Of a DNA stretch of 64,000 nt, positions 48,266 through 59,619 are shown piece by piece (the first letter of the stretch is position 1; each line of letters opens with the position of its first letter). A model generated the notes under the pieces. That model had not been told where the DNA came from and did no database searches. It worked only from the letters and a program-made list of their open reading frames with translations. This DNA is from Hysterangium stoloniferum (taxonomy: Eukaryota > Basidiomycota > Agaricomycetes > Hysterangiales > Hysterangiaceae), in assembly GCA_015178975.1 (NCBI GenBank), contig WHVD01000007.1, positions 1,240,001-1,304,000 of the forward strand, in the 5' to 3' direction. The translations under genes were made by a program, and so were the position numbers.

Positions 48266-48406
48266 TCAATGATTTAAAAGTCAATTATTGGCCATCCAAT
48301 GCTCAGTCTGGTTCGTAATTGGGGTAAAGAATTTATATTAATGATCGAAAAGTTAATTATTGGCCATCCAATGCTTAGTCTGGTTCGTAATTGGGGTAAA
48401 GAATTT
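48266..48406. repeat. Direct tandem duplication of about 69 bp
   Basis: The segment AATTATTGGCCATCCAATGC with its flanks (to GGGGTAAAGAATTTA) occurs twice in succession at about 48268-48333 and 48338-48406 with few differences. Confidence 0.8.
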
Positions 48407-49300
48407 AGAAGACTCCAGAAGTCTAATGGTGACCCTCACTCATTACAAACATTTTGACACTCGATAATATGAACCTTGATACACTACCAGTGGTGGTTCC
48501 TGTTCACAATGGGCTAGTGGATCAGACTAACTGTTACCAGTACAGGTCTATGGTATATATGGTATATTGATCAACGTGATATGTATTTAAAGTATCATGC
48601 AGTGCTAATTCTGTCATTTCAAGCTTCAAGTTAATCACGTTACAGTCTTACTTCGCCAAATGTGAAGTAGGTTCACTGCTTTACGACGAGGGCCATGGCG
48701 TCAAAGACATAGGTACGGTTGTACAATGCTCTTCTTTCTTAACAGGGTCTGACAACTGCAATGAATTGCCGGCTCTTTCACATTTACAGCCTTTACTAGA
48801 CTTAAATCTGAGCAATGTGCCATCCCATTCTGGCACACCTAATATTTTGGTAGGATTCTTGAGTTCACCGGGTCATTTCCCGAATAACTCGTTGCGGAAT
48901 GATCTTTCCGGACTTTTCTCTTCTCATATTTGCGCACCTACCCTTCATAATGTATAGGAGCGCTCGACTACCCTGACATCTAGCTCTCAATAACTCTGAA
49001 GTTGCCGCATTGTGCGCGACAACTCATGAAACTATGCCTAGCTGGCATGTTTGCTTTTTGAGGTAGATGATCTGGTAGAATGTGAAGGATTGGTGTAGAA
49101 AATCGCAGGACAATGTAGAGTATCCTGGAGTTCATGTTTCAAGGAGGCCGAGTGAGCCCTCAAGTTGTTTCAAAGGAAGGGATGAAACACTGGGTACACT
49201 GCTGTGGTGAAACACTTTTGGTGCAATGGAAAATCCTCCTCAAGCAGATGAACTGTAAGAAATGCATGTTCTTTTATATTAAATATCACCTAAAATAGAC
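48407..49300. other. No recognised gene; partial family flank at the right end
   Basis: 49010-49200 resembles the 5' flank of the MSTSNE genes (blocks 'tggtgtagaaa', 'gagtatcctgg' and 'ggaagggatgaaacactgggt'). A small ORF at 48766-48957 has no visible relatives. Confidence 0.35.
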
Positions 49301-49379
49301 ATTTTGGGGGAGCGTCACTGGTTGTTAGGATTTGAAAGCAAAAAAATCGAGAAGAACGTGCTTTGTAATTTTCCCAACA

Positions 49380-49848
49380 TTCCTATATCAAATCAATCTT
49401 CGCTGCTACAACCTGGAGGATCTCAAGCCCTTGTCTACACCTATGGATTCCATCGCTCACCTCTCCTCTTCACAGTGGTCCGTCGACAGCCCTCAAAATT
49501 GCCAAAATGGGTAAGGTGCCTTATCATGAAGCTGTTGGCTCCTTAAGGTACGCTGCCTTGGTGCGCATCCTGATATTGCATTTTCTGTTGAAGCCGTATC
49601 CCTTGTTTCGACAAATCCTCGCCGTTCCCATTGGGAAGCTGTTAAGTGCATTTTTCATTACCTACATGGATGGAAGAATTTGTGGTTAACGTTCCAGAAG
49701 CAAGGTGCACAAGGCGAACTTGCCGGTTCCGCCGTCGCCCATGGCAGCATGGCTGAAGATCGTCGTGCCGTCTCTAGCTAAGCATTTTTGTTGAATGGCA
49801 GCACTATCTCGTGGAGTGCCACAAAACAAGAGGTGGTTTCCGTTGGAT
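49380..49848 (+). pseudogene. Ty1/copia RT-RNase H fragment
   Basis: Translation in successive frames gives LKPLSTPMDS, KVPYHEAVGSLRYAAL, a PRRSHWEAVKCIFHYL-like segment, DRRAVSS-like residues and SWSATKQEVVSV, which follow the order of the connection and RNase H regions of fungal copia polyproteins. Several frame changes and stops. The fragment ends abruptly at about 49848, where the MSTSNE flank repeat begins (a 'cgaaagtgcctgagactg' block). Confidence 0.8.
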
Positions 49849-50109
49849 ATAGCCGCAGGCGAAAGTGCCTGAGACTGTACCTGAAAAGCACTGCCATGGA
49901 CGGCATTTACTGCATTTACATATTCTATCTATGGAGATGTCACTTTCCAATTGAGAAAAGCTGGATTTTGAAATCTAGCAGCCAAGAAGTGAGAAGTTAC
50001 TACATTATGCGGTGACCGCCTGTCAATTTATTCTCAGCCGTGATGTGTGTTTTGTGCAGCAGATGATCCAATGAAGTCCAAGGAATAAGTGTAAAAATGG
50101 GAAGATAAC

Positions 50110-50567
50110 TGTTAGAGTATGATACTGTAAGAATTACATAAGCAGGGTGAAAATATTGACCTGAGCTGGATTTGAACCAGCAACCACCAAGTTTGGATTA
50201 CATGTCTAGTGCTCTTAACCCCTGAGCTATCAGGCCATTAAAAGTAGTTCTATTAAGAACCAGTTACTACTGAGATGATTAGTCATCAGTAAGATATTAA
50301 TATATCCAGGTCAACCATTACTCATTCAACAGATACTACAGCTCTAACATAGTCTATTATGATCTCTATATTCTTCTGATATTTGTAGTATTTTTCCCAG
50401 CACTGTAGGTGCAGTATTGAGTGAGTTACCTTAGGTTGGTAACTGCTGTATAGGTGCTTAGATAAGCACCTAATAGTATAGTCCACTGTGGGAAAGTCTC
50501 CTTAGTGTTTACTTTCCAATCACACTGACAGGGGTGTTCTGCAAAGTGTTATTCAACTGTTTCAACA
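50110..50567 (+). mobile_element. Solo LTR with TG...CA ends and a decayed target duplication
   Basis: 458 bp from TGTTAGAGTATGATACTG to TTTCAACA. The left flank ATAAC and right flank GTAAT both resemble GTAAC, which is what the uninterrupted homologous site shows near 37473 (AAAGTAACTTGAG). This supports a single insertion with mutated 5-bp duplications. A tRNA-like sequence lies within it on the minus strand. Confidence 0.6.
50158..50236 (-). tRNA. tRNA-like sequence, probably a pseudogene inside an LTR
   Basis: The minus strand begins GGCCTGATAGCTCAGGGG and ends GGTTCAAATCCAGCTCAGGTC. The 7-bp acceptor stem pairs with one G-U, the D-stem GCTC/GAGC pairs, and the T-arm GCTGG-TTCAAAT-CCAGC pairs. 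A- and B-box sequences are good. The anticodon arm is doubtful: CTAGA-CATGTAA-TCCAA would give TGT (Thr) but lacks U33 and has two mismatches, and about 11 bases separate it from the T-arm. It could be an intron- or long-arm-containing tRNA, but decay is likelier. Ends CCA-less. Confidence 0.45.
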
Positions 50568-50599
50568 GTAATGTGAGATCATCCTGCCCATATTATACA

Positions 50600-51960
50600 A
50601 TAAGGATTAGTGAACCTTCAAGTTGGTTAAAAGGAAAAGATGGAATGGTGTGGATCCTGTAGGAGTGCAGCCACAATGCTATGCCTGGAAATCAACTCTC
50701 GGGCTAACTGCACCTTAAAGGCACAGCATCCCCTGCCAGTATGAGTAGGGCTGCTACCCACTGAGGTCAACCACCACTGAGATAACTCTGAGCAGGCATA
50801 ATATCATATCTTTCCTACAAGAGGTATGTTACTGAGCTCCCGATGACGACCAGCAGATACCACTGCCTGAAGAAGACGGAGCGTGTGTGGAGCAATGGAT
50901 ACATAAAACAAAATATCCTTTTAATGTACACTGTTCGCACACTGGATGTTTTCAGAGAGAACTTGCAATGACCAACTGAATAATATTAAGATGCGAGTGA
51001 GATCCACCAATGACACATCCAAATTCAGTCCATATTGTAGGCATGACATAGACTAGGTTGTCGTTTCAGCTCCCGATAGCTCATCTTCAACTGTGGAAAT
51101 TAGCCCCAGGTATTAATGTGGGGTCAGTTCGGAAAGGGTTGGGATGAAAGTCTTTACAACACAAAGAAAGCTTCGCTTATGGGATCATTGATGATAAATG
51201 AGTGAATTGCATGTGAACCAGGGCAAGACCCAAGGTTCTACAGAAGTATCTCACTCTGTCAAGACTGTGAATACTAATTCAAGAGATCACCGATTTAATG
51301 GGGAAGGGATACTACAGCGTCAATCATTAAACACACAGGAAATACTTGCTCAATGTTTGTACACCCATATACCCACTCTGAATTCGACGACAGGTGCCAA
51401 CGGTCTTAGAAGGTTTCTGGTATTCAACTGTTATACCGCGGAGGAATGAAGGTCACACTGCCAAGCTTATGGCATCTTTGGGTTCGGCCTTCACATTTTG
51501 TCAGCACTCAAAGGTCAGATAGACATCGGCCATCAACTGCAATTGTGTCGTTACTTTATAACACTGCAATCAAACCAATGCTACACACCAACTTGGATGA
51601 GGTTGCATCAACATTTATCATACAAATCGCTGGACATTTGTCATGTAATAAACATCCCTTCCTCGTTGATGAACTTGTGTATATCATGAAAAACATCTGC
51701 CACGTACACAGCTGTCTGGAGAGGTGAGTGGGACTCATCAAGGTCACTCTGAAGTTGATAGCTGGATCTTCTGACATCGAATTTGCATGTACCACAATGT
51801 GCAGCCTCAATATCATCACCATTCTTTGACTTTGAGCAATTAGACCTCATGACTCAATAGTTCCTTTGCGTCATCACCACACCTTTCACCGGTGTGTCGG
51901 TAATATCTCATTCAAACCCTAGATCAGTGTTGGAGGGTTATGGTTGGTGTACGATACTCT
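50600..51960 (+). pseudogene. MSTSNE-family gene copy I, CpG-depleted
   Basis: Starts near 50770 with a destroyed ATG (CTGAGGTCAACC where others have CAATGTCAACTT). Most of exon 1 is deleted between 'cctacaagagg' and 'tatgttactgagc'. The PGYY region (51100), the MASLGSAF block (51465) and the EVASTFIIQI and LVYIMKNICHV blocks (51590-51715) are visible, with the AGSSDIEFACTT block at 51755. Family CpGs are mostly TpG or CpA here. Confidence 0.55.
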
Positions 51961-52701
51961 TGCTCCATCCATTAGGCACAATATAAAATAATTGCTCTTG
52001 GATAACACAGGCACATCTGACCGAACAAGGAGAGGGGATTGTATCATTACTCAGTACTCCACTCACATTGTAGTAGCATTGCAAGTTATTTAAAGCTACA
52101 TAGTTTGACCTGATTTAGCAGCACATATAGTCACTTTTTCCAATCTGTGCGTGCTTTGCAGCCTTTTGATGATGCTATATACACGTTACATAGATTGGTG
52201 AGCCTTTATAGTGACTAGAATCACATTCGATTTATGAACGAGACTCACTACAAATAGAATACCATGGGGAGGACTCAAAGATAGCAGCGTGTCAGTGAGT
52301 TGGGACAGAATGAAACAAGAACCCCAAAGAACACTGGCTACAATCACTTGCCAATCCATCCCGACATTTGGCTAATTCAAGCTCATTTCATCTTCAAAAT
52401 GTGTATTCAATCTCCAGATCCACGATCTTGCGCCACAAAAGTCTAGAATAAAATGAGGGCCTTTAACCATTATCCGATGTTAGAAAAGTTGATCTTTCCA
52501 TTCCATCCTCCTGAGTCTGCAAGTTCATTGGCAGCTTTGACAGGCGACAGCAGAGCATTCTAATTCAATTAAGGACACATCACGCCCTTCTAAAAAAACA
52601 CCTTCATTACATGAAGAAACTTCTGTCCCCATTGTGAACCTCTTGCCAGATGCTGCACATGGTTCCTCCTCCACTTCACATAAAGAAAAAAAAATGGTAA
52701 C
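51961..52701. other. No recognised gene; MSTSNE 3' flank
   Basis: 52080-52210 resembles 57330-57420 and the reverse complement of 40430-40560, the region beyond the gene's 3' end. From 52210 to 52701 I recognise nothing. Confidence 0.35.
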
Positions 52702-54523
52702 TGTAAGCCTGGTGCCCCAGTCTTATGCATTTACTATTGTTTCCTGTTGTTGTGTTCACCTTTTGTCTTCCCTTTTAGTTTCTATTAGCACATGATCATG
52801 GAATATATAGCCCAGGGAGTTTTGTTTCTCTTACCTTACCATACACTGCCCATCATGTAGACTGTTCACTAGTTTAGAGGATAGTCACAATTCATTGAAT
52901 ATACAAAATTTCATGAAAGTATCCTCATATTTCTGTGTGAGACTGTTCCTTCTGGCTATGACTCCATATTTTATGATTTTATATTACATTACCCCAAAGT
53001 TTATCTTTAAGGTTTGTATGCTCTTTTAAAATATCCACAAATATCATGGTTAACCAAGATTATTTAGGTTACAACTTAACCTTTGGATTAAGATGTATTG
53101 TCTGGTATCTCTGTGACCTTTTCAAAACTTTCTGCATAATTTAAATTTATTTGATTCAGAAACGCAACCAGAAGTATCTGGTCTACCATTCCACTTTGTG
53201 TAATTTATTCCAAAAGGATAATCTACAGATGGTTATCTGATTAAATTTTGTCTAATGTAGGATATATTAATATTTCCCCATTCTCCAGGATATTACCTGA
53301 TGGACTGGATCTAATGAAACATTAATTTTATGTCAAACAATATAAATATATGTATATATGAGTGAATAAATAATTTTTGAAGGTTATACTGTAGTTATCC
53401 TCCTTCATCAAGCAACACACTGTGGTCCTATCAACTCATGTGGTCCAAAACCCAGTGAGTGTATTTGACAACAGGCTTCCACTTTTTTTGATACCAACTA
53501 CTTTTTTCTTCATCATGCCATACTTCACTGTATTGAACCCTCTGGACTTTTGGTGCATCCTCTGTATCCCCAGCTCCATTTTATACCCTGAAATCCTTGA
53601 CCCATCACATTCATCCACAGTTTCAAGCTCTTAATTCCTGCCCACTGTCTACAATTTCAGCATGGCACTCCAATTTCTTTCCAGTCATCACCCACATTGT
53701 TTAGAGGACCCCAAAGCATTCTGGATAATTGTGTGCAAAACACATGTTTCCCATTCCTTCTTTGACACTCCCAGTTGGAATGTACATCTTCAACCATTGG
53801 TTTCACCATCACTGTGCTGCATCTACCTTTTGAACATGGACATTCTGAATTGGAGATCAACATTCATTGCACTCACTGCCACTTGTTGATGCAGGATCAC
53901 ATGCATCTGTCACTGTAACTTTTGTCACCAACATCAAGTGTCAATTGCCATTTGTTGTTGAACACCAGCCACCTTGGGATATCATCCCCATAACAGTATT
54001 CCCTTGTGCCACCTTCTTGATTCATCCTCTCATGCACACTGTCACCTATTTCAACTTGCAATTGAATTGTAATTCCTGGAATTATTCCTCAAAGAGGCTT
54101 GGATGAAGTCCAGTTTTGGATTTCTCTTAATTGTTTTATTTTTTTCCCATTGGAATCAAATTTCTGTCACCATTGTGCATTTTTCTGGATCAGGTTTACA
54201 GACTCTGCCACCTGAAGCTCCACATTGATGAAGGATGTCCAGCAGGGTGAAATTTGGTGTAGTGGATTTGTTTTTGTGTGGGGAGAGGTGTAAGCCTGGC
54301 ACCCCAGTCTTACACATTCACTATTGTTTGCATTTACCTTTTGTTGTGTTTGCCTTTGTCTTCTCTTTTAGTTTCTATTAGTACATGATCATGGCATGCA
54401 TAGCCAAGGGAGTTTTGTTTCTCTTACCTTACTGTACATTGCTCATCATTTAGACTGTTTGCTAGTTCATCAAGCAATACACTGTGGTCCTATCAACCTG
54501 TGTGACTGAACAGCAGGCTTCCA
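52702..54523 (+). mobile_element. Small LTR retroelement (TGTAAGCC family)
   Basis: The left LTR is 52702-53481, including a 528-bp insertion, and the right LTR is 54289-54523 (235 bp). Both start TGTAAGCCTGG and end CAGGCTTCCA-like. A purine tract (TGTGGGGAGAGG) precedes the right LTR. The internal region is only about 800 bp, with short ORFs and no recognisable gag or pol, so the element is non-autonomous or internally deleted. A matching target duplication was not found. Confidence 0.6.
52875..53402. mobile_element. 528-bp insertion in the left LTR, repeated at 62455 onward
   Basis: The right LTR reads CTAGTTCATCAAG where the left LTR has CTAGTT, then this segment, then TTCATCAAG, so the insertion limits are exact to a base or two. 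Ends are TAGAGGATAGTCACAA and GTAGTTATCCTCC, imperfect inverted repeats. A second copy covers about 62455-62545 plus 63578-63820. No coding capacity; likely a MITE. Confidence 0.7.
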
Positions 54524-55421
54524 GTGATGTCCATAAACACAACTTTTCTCATCAAATGTGGCTTGGATAAAGATCCCAGGGCTGTGTGGGTGGACTCTGC
54601 CTTAGCTGAATAACCAACTGAAATAAAAACTTTGGAGTAATATCATTAAGGTGGGTCTGGAAGAGAAAGCAGAAAAACAGCAATGGAAATTCCCTTGTGC
54701 CTTGGAGTCCCTGTCAGCTTGATATCAACTTCTCATGTTGGCTCATATATATTTTTACCATGCTATCAATTAGACCGACAAAGTAGTGGGAAAATGCAGG
54801 TTTGAGACATTGAGTCATTCTGAAGGTGGCCTAGTTGTGGCACTTGATTTGATAGAAGTTTATGAAGAACTCTGTTGTCATTGGGCCAATAAGGAATATT
54901 TTAACCTAGGTTTCTTAGGATGAAAATATAGATAAAAACAAATGTGGTCAAAAGTGGTCATTGAGCATTGCTCAGGAAAGCACATACTGCATTCATATGT
55001 ATAATCCATGGTGATGCTACTTCTCAAACATCAGAACAGCTGGGCTAGTAGCTATGGTTGTCTAGTGCTCAAGAAATCCATAAAGTTGTTGCATTATACA
55101 GTGTCACCTCACAAGATTATTATTAGCTGCCAAGTGCATCCTGTGGTAGTTGATCTCACAAAGGATAGGAAAGTAGTGTAAGAAATTAGGAAGGTCATAT
55201 GAGAGTATCCTGGAGGTGTGTGATTCAAGAAGACAAGATGGGCCATGTCAAAAGAAGAAAAAGGAGCACAGGATATCCTGTGCAAGCACAGCCCCAAAGT
55301 TATATCTTGGGTATCCCAGAGTCTGTATTATTGAAGGAGGGGGTGAGTGGGCTTCTAAGTTATTCAAAAGGAAAGGACAAAATGCAGGGTATCCTGTATA
55401 AAGTACCATCACAATGCTGTA
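54524..55421. other. No recognised gene; MSTSNE 5' flank near the right end
   Basis: CpG-poor. 55190-55421 resembles family 5' flank ('gagagtatcctgg', 'tattcaaaaggaaaggac', 'accatcacaatgctgta'). Nothing recognised before that. Confidence 0.35.
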
Positions 55422-57017
55422 CAGTGAGGGACAAAACCCTTCCAATGATTTTTAGTTGTGCAAAGATTCTTGAATAACTCAAGAACCACTGTAAATACAG
55501 ACCTGAAATTTGGTGGTTAGTTAGGTCTATATTTATCTATATGCCCTTAAAATATTATGACATAAGCATTAGTATTTCCCACACTATAAATAGAATAATA
55601 ACAAAATCACATTGGAAGGGTTTTGTCCCAGTCACATGATTGGCACAAAACCTTATTGATTATCTGCAAATTAAGGTTTTGTTTAATCATGTGACCTATG
55701 AAAATTATATATTATATAGTTGTTCACTTTCTAGTTCAACAACATCCCCACAACTCAATATTCTACACCATGAAAGCTCTTACTCCTGCTCAGGTTAGCC
55801 ACATTCTCACTTTGCTCAATAAGGGCAAGTCCAGATCCCTGCAATCACTGGCAAAGGTCTGTCTAGTATATCCAGAATTCACTTTACCCATTGCCCATCA
55901 CTCGCCAAAGCACCTGGTGGCCATCCATGCAAGCTTTCTCCCTCAGATATTCATTATTCCATCCAACAAATCACTTCTCAGACAGCAGAACATGCCACTG
56001 AGGTCACCAAAATCCTTCAAAATATAACTGGAGAGTCCATTTCAGTGAAGACTGTTCATAGAGCACTCAAGAAGGCTGGAATGAGGGCTGTGGTGAAGAG
56101 AAAAAGGCCTTTACTCACTAAGAGGCATTGGAAGGCAAGGATGGACTTTTCTCTGGCACACAAGGACTGGACTGTGGATGATTGGAAGAGGGTTGTTTGG
56201 TCAGATGAGACAAAAATCAATCATTTGGGGTCATATGGGAGGAAGTGGGTGTGGAAAAGGGCAGGAGAGGGGCTCAGTGATAGGCTGGTTGAGGGTACAG
56301 TCAAGTTTGGAGGAGGAAATCTGATGTTGTGGGGCTGTATGTTGTGGGAAGGACCAGAATATTCCACCAAGATTGATAGAAGGATGGATGTTGACCTTTA
56401 TGTTAGCATTCTGGAAGATGAGCTTCAAGCAACCATGGAGTATTATGGCAAGAACACAGAAGATGTGGTTTTTCAGCAAGACAATGACCACAAACACAAG
56501 AGCAAGAAGGCCACCAATTGGTTTAAAGACAATGGATTTGTGGTCATGGTATGGCCACCTCAGTCTGCTGACCTTTATCCAATTGAACATCTCTGGTATT
56601 ACCTCAAAAAGAGGCTGGGAGAGTATGAAGTGGCATCCAAGAGTATCCATGAGTTGTGGGAGAGGGTTCAGACAGAGTGGGAGAAGATCCCTGCCTCTAC
56701 TTGTCAGAACTTGATCAAGAGTATGGCTAGAAGGGTTGAGGGTGTTTTGAAGGCCAAGGGAGGCTATCCCAAGTACTAGATTGTTTGATTTGTGTTCTTT
56801 TTATACCAGGGACAAAACCCTTCCAATGTGATTTTGTAATTATTTTATTTATAGCATGGGAAATACTAATGATTATGTCATAATATTTTAAGAGTATATA
56901 GATAACATATAGACATAACCAACCACCAAATTGCAGGTCTGTATCTACAATGGTTCTTGAGTTATTCAAAAATCCTTGCACAACTAAAAATCATTGGAAG
57001 GGTTTTGTCCCTCACTG
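55422..57017 (+). mobile_element. Tc1/mariner-type DNA transposon with long inverted repeats
   Basis: Ends CAGTGAGGGACAAAACCC and its complement, flanked by TA at 55420-55421 and 57018-57019, the expected Tc1/mariner target. Inverted repeats are about 205 bp. Each arm is itself bounded by inverted copies of GGGACAAAACCCTTCCAATG, giving four copies in total. The element lies in the upstream region of MSTSNE copy J. Confidence 0.92.
55770..56779 (+). pseudogene. Tc1/mariner transposase (DD34E), one frameshift
   Basis: ATG at 55770 (MKALTPAQVSHILTLL) begins an N-terminal helix-turn-helix region. One frame change near 55857 (after LQSLAK) is needed to enter the second frame, which then runs open to the stop at 56779. 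It includes a second HTH (KTVHRALKKAGM), WSDETKINHLGSYGRKWVW with the first catalytic Asp, VVFQQDND with the second, and PPQSADLYPIEHLWYYL with the Glu. There are 34 residues between the second Asp and the Glu. Length, about 335 residues, is normal for the family. All catalytic residues are kept, so decay is slight despite the CpG-poor surroundings. Confidence 0.9.
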
Positions 57018-57076
57018 TAGTTGGAAATTAACTCCACTGATAACTGCACCTTAAAATAACAACTTGCTACCCACCA

Positions 57077-57290
57077 ATGTCAACTTCAAACAAGACAATC
57101 CTGAGCAGGCACAATATTGTACCTGCTGCCTCTTACAAGGGGTTCAGTGGCTACAACCCTTGGTTTCCGGTTTCTCTGGCTGTATTGAGTTTAGAGTGAC
57201 AGGAGATTAATGACATAAATAATGCCAAAAAATCACTTGGACTAGGAGGAATGATAGTACTATACTCTTTCCTTAACTCACCTTTCAGCA
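57077..57290 (+). pseudogene. MSTSNE-family gene copy J, remnant
   Basis: ATG at 57077 (MSTSNKT). About 150 bases of exon 1 are recognisable with a frameshift near 57130, ending at 'aatgacataaataatgcc'. Directly after, 'ggactaggaggaatgatagtac' matches sequence beyond the gene's 3' end (reverse complement of 40560-40620). Nearly the whole gene has been deleted between. Confidence 0.6.
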
Positions 57291-57988
57291 ATATTTATGA
57301 TTTATGTGAAGTCAAGTCACATAATTTAAGCCAATTCATGAGCATATATAGTCACCTTTTACTGCCTCTGTGTGCTTGGCAGCTTCTCATTGATGCTATA
57401 CACATATTGCATATACAGTAAGCAAAGAAGTGCTGCAATGTTCAGTAAATATGTATTAACATGAATGCTTATAGCTCCAGAAATAAATTAGCTAGAATTA
57501 GGAAAAAATATATGTGTGTTAGAAAGCCCAGTTTCTGAGCTTTAAAATGATAAGCAAGTTTGTTTAAAGATATTCACTCATTGTTGAGATATTAAATATT
57601 CTTTACAGGAGTATCATTGCAACTCTTTCTTTGCTTTCATTCTGTAGATGAAAGGACAAGTTGTACTGGTGTTTCTGATCCATTATTAGGTTGTATTTGG
57701 TTGTATAATCATGTGACATGTTCAAAACATTTGACATATGACAAAAAGACCACAACAGCCATGTTGACTCCAACCTGCAGTTTCTTCCCACTTCTCAATG
57801 CAAACACATCCTCTCCTTCTTGGATTCTATTCATTATGCCCATGAGATCTCATCATCCACTGGTCTACACATCAGTACCATCTCTAGATGTTACAGGAAA
57901 CACCATCCTGCCCTGAAGAAGCCGACTGGTGGACATCCTGTTTGAATAATCTGCTAGCCTGGGGGACCACAGTACAAGGACTCTCTAC
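57291..57988. other. Family 3' flank, then unrecognised AT-rich sequence
   Basis: 57300-57420 matches 52080-52200. The ORF at 57617-57916 shows no features I recognise. Confidence 0.3.
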
Positions 57989-58249
57989 TGTTGGAGCCAC
58001 TTAGAGTAGAGCAGTGTAGATATAAACCAGTGATATAACTACACTTTCAGATGAGGGATCTACTCCTCATCTGAACTAACTACATACTAGGATACATGGT
58101 CTGTACATTGGTCTATGCACTGATCTGTGGATGAACTCTAACACAAAACTATTTATACTATCAATGGAGGTCCATGAACTGGATGGATCCTAATAGTCAC
58201 AAGATGACATATGACATCATAACTAATCGTAGATTATCATATTCTAACA
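57989..58249 (-). mobile_element. Copia-like LTR, minus orientation
   Basis: 261 bp from TGTTGGAGCC to ATTCTAACA on the plus strand. On the minus strand it begins TGTTAGAATATGATAATC, a typical copia LTR start, and is preceded by GAGTTTGGGAGGATG, a plausible polypurine tract. No matching target duplication was found, so it is probably a 3' LTR with a stub of internal sequence. Confidence 0.5.
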
Positions 58250-58439
58250 CATCCTCCCAAACTCTTTGAGGCTGATATCTGCTATCCCTAGTCTCTCATC
58301 ACCTCAAGGATACTTTGGAGACCAGTATAACTCAAACCTGGGGTGTCCAGGCAACTCTTAGTAATACAAATGTCATAATCACTTGATAGAAAATGGTTGT
58401 AAATTTATATCTGTGAAAGCCTATGGGTAGAAGCCCAAC

Positions 58440-58780
58440 AGCACACTTGTCTACTGCTGAAGCTGGGGCATCACCCTTAGTGGATAAACAATGGTGTTTG
58501 TTCTACAACTGCAAATGTTGGTAAACAGTGGATTTCAAATCAAAAGGGATGCATGGGATATACATCATGCATCTGAATTGTGTGTTAGAGAGTGGGTTGA
58601 ATGTCCTTGATCATAAATGTAGTCAATTTTTTCTTGGATGACAACCTTCACAATGCTGGTAGTTCTTGAGCTAAGAATCCAAAGAACTACCCCAAAGATA
58701 CAGAATATCACATATCTTGAATGAGGCGAAGTTGTTCATTTGACCAAGTCTCTGTTTATCCAAACACAAAAGTGTGAGAA
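58440..58780. repeat. CpG-depleted copy of the family flank (matches 35830-36140)
   Basis: Same order of blocks as 35860-36130 ('gcatcacccttagtg', 'ttctacaactgcaaatgtt', 'gggatgcatgggatatacatc', 'ccaaagatacagaatatc'). The repeat continues at 59509-59620 after the solo LTR that interrupts it. Confidence 0.75.
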
Positions 58781-59503
58781 TGTTAAGAACTAGAAACTGA
58801 CTAATGTCGGTGGCCGACGGGGACCGATCGGGAGGACTTGGCTTCAGCTTATGTGCTGCGCCCTCGCAAATATCTGTAGGTTGTCCTTAAATTTCGGACA
58901 GGTGAAGACTAAATCCTAAGAAGAACCTTTCGGCGAGATACCGATCGGAACCGAAGGACAAGTCAAGTGTTGGGCCAAGGGGTCGGGGCCGAGAGTGGGC
59001 GAGCGCACGCGAAGGCGGAAGGGGGATTCTTCTAGTATGAGACTGCTACAGACGTATGAGGGTATTCTGAGTCGATATTCTGATTGCTCAGTAACTACAA
59101 TTACAGCGAGTTCATATACAAGTAACAGGCGTCTAGAAAGTACTAATGGGGAGGAGGGCGGAAAACGGCATTAACAATAAGCTTGACTAGGAACAGGAAG
59201 TTTATGATTAGTTCGGAGGCCGATGATAACCGAGAATGGAAATTACGATAAAAGGAAATAGTTCAAGGACTACAAATATAGATAGACATATGTGGAACAT
59301 AAGATGAGATGGATCAACATGATGAAAGGGACATATCAAAACATAACCAGACAGAAAGGCGTAGTCGGGTTTGATTGACCGGAGAGCATACGTCAGCGTC
59401 GGGGGTCCGACGGCTTCCGAGATCTTGTATTGTCGGAGACGTATAACGAGGGTATTCCATCGGGGGCCATCAGCTTGCAAAGGGTTACGACACAGTCGTA
59501 ACA
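58781..59503 (-). mobile_element. Solo LTR with target duplication GAGAA
   Basis: 723 bp from TGTTAAGAACTAG to ACAGTCGTAACA, flanked by GAGAA at 58776-58780 and 59504-59508. It splits a flank repeat whose intact form is near 36170-36200. CpG-rich, unlike its surroundings, so a younger insertion. It contains the shared block GGACTTGGCTTCAGCTTATG near 58838. Confidence 0.9.
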
Positions 59504-59619
59504 GAGAAGCTCTTCCATTATCCTGATAAATAGGTTACTTGGCATCAGCACCTCTTTTGATATCTCTTACAGACCATTGCATGATCTCCATGTCGAGACT
59601 CACTTATCACCTGAAGCTG

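Noticed and set aside
57617..57916. 99-codon plus-strand ORF as a gene
   Set aside because: No recognisable motif, no relatives in the window, and it lies in CpG-depleted repeat-derived sequence.
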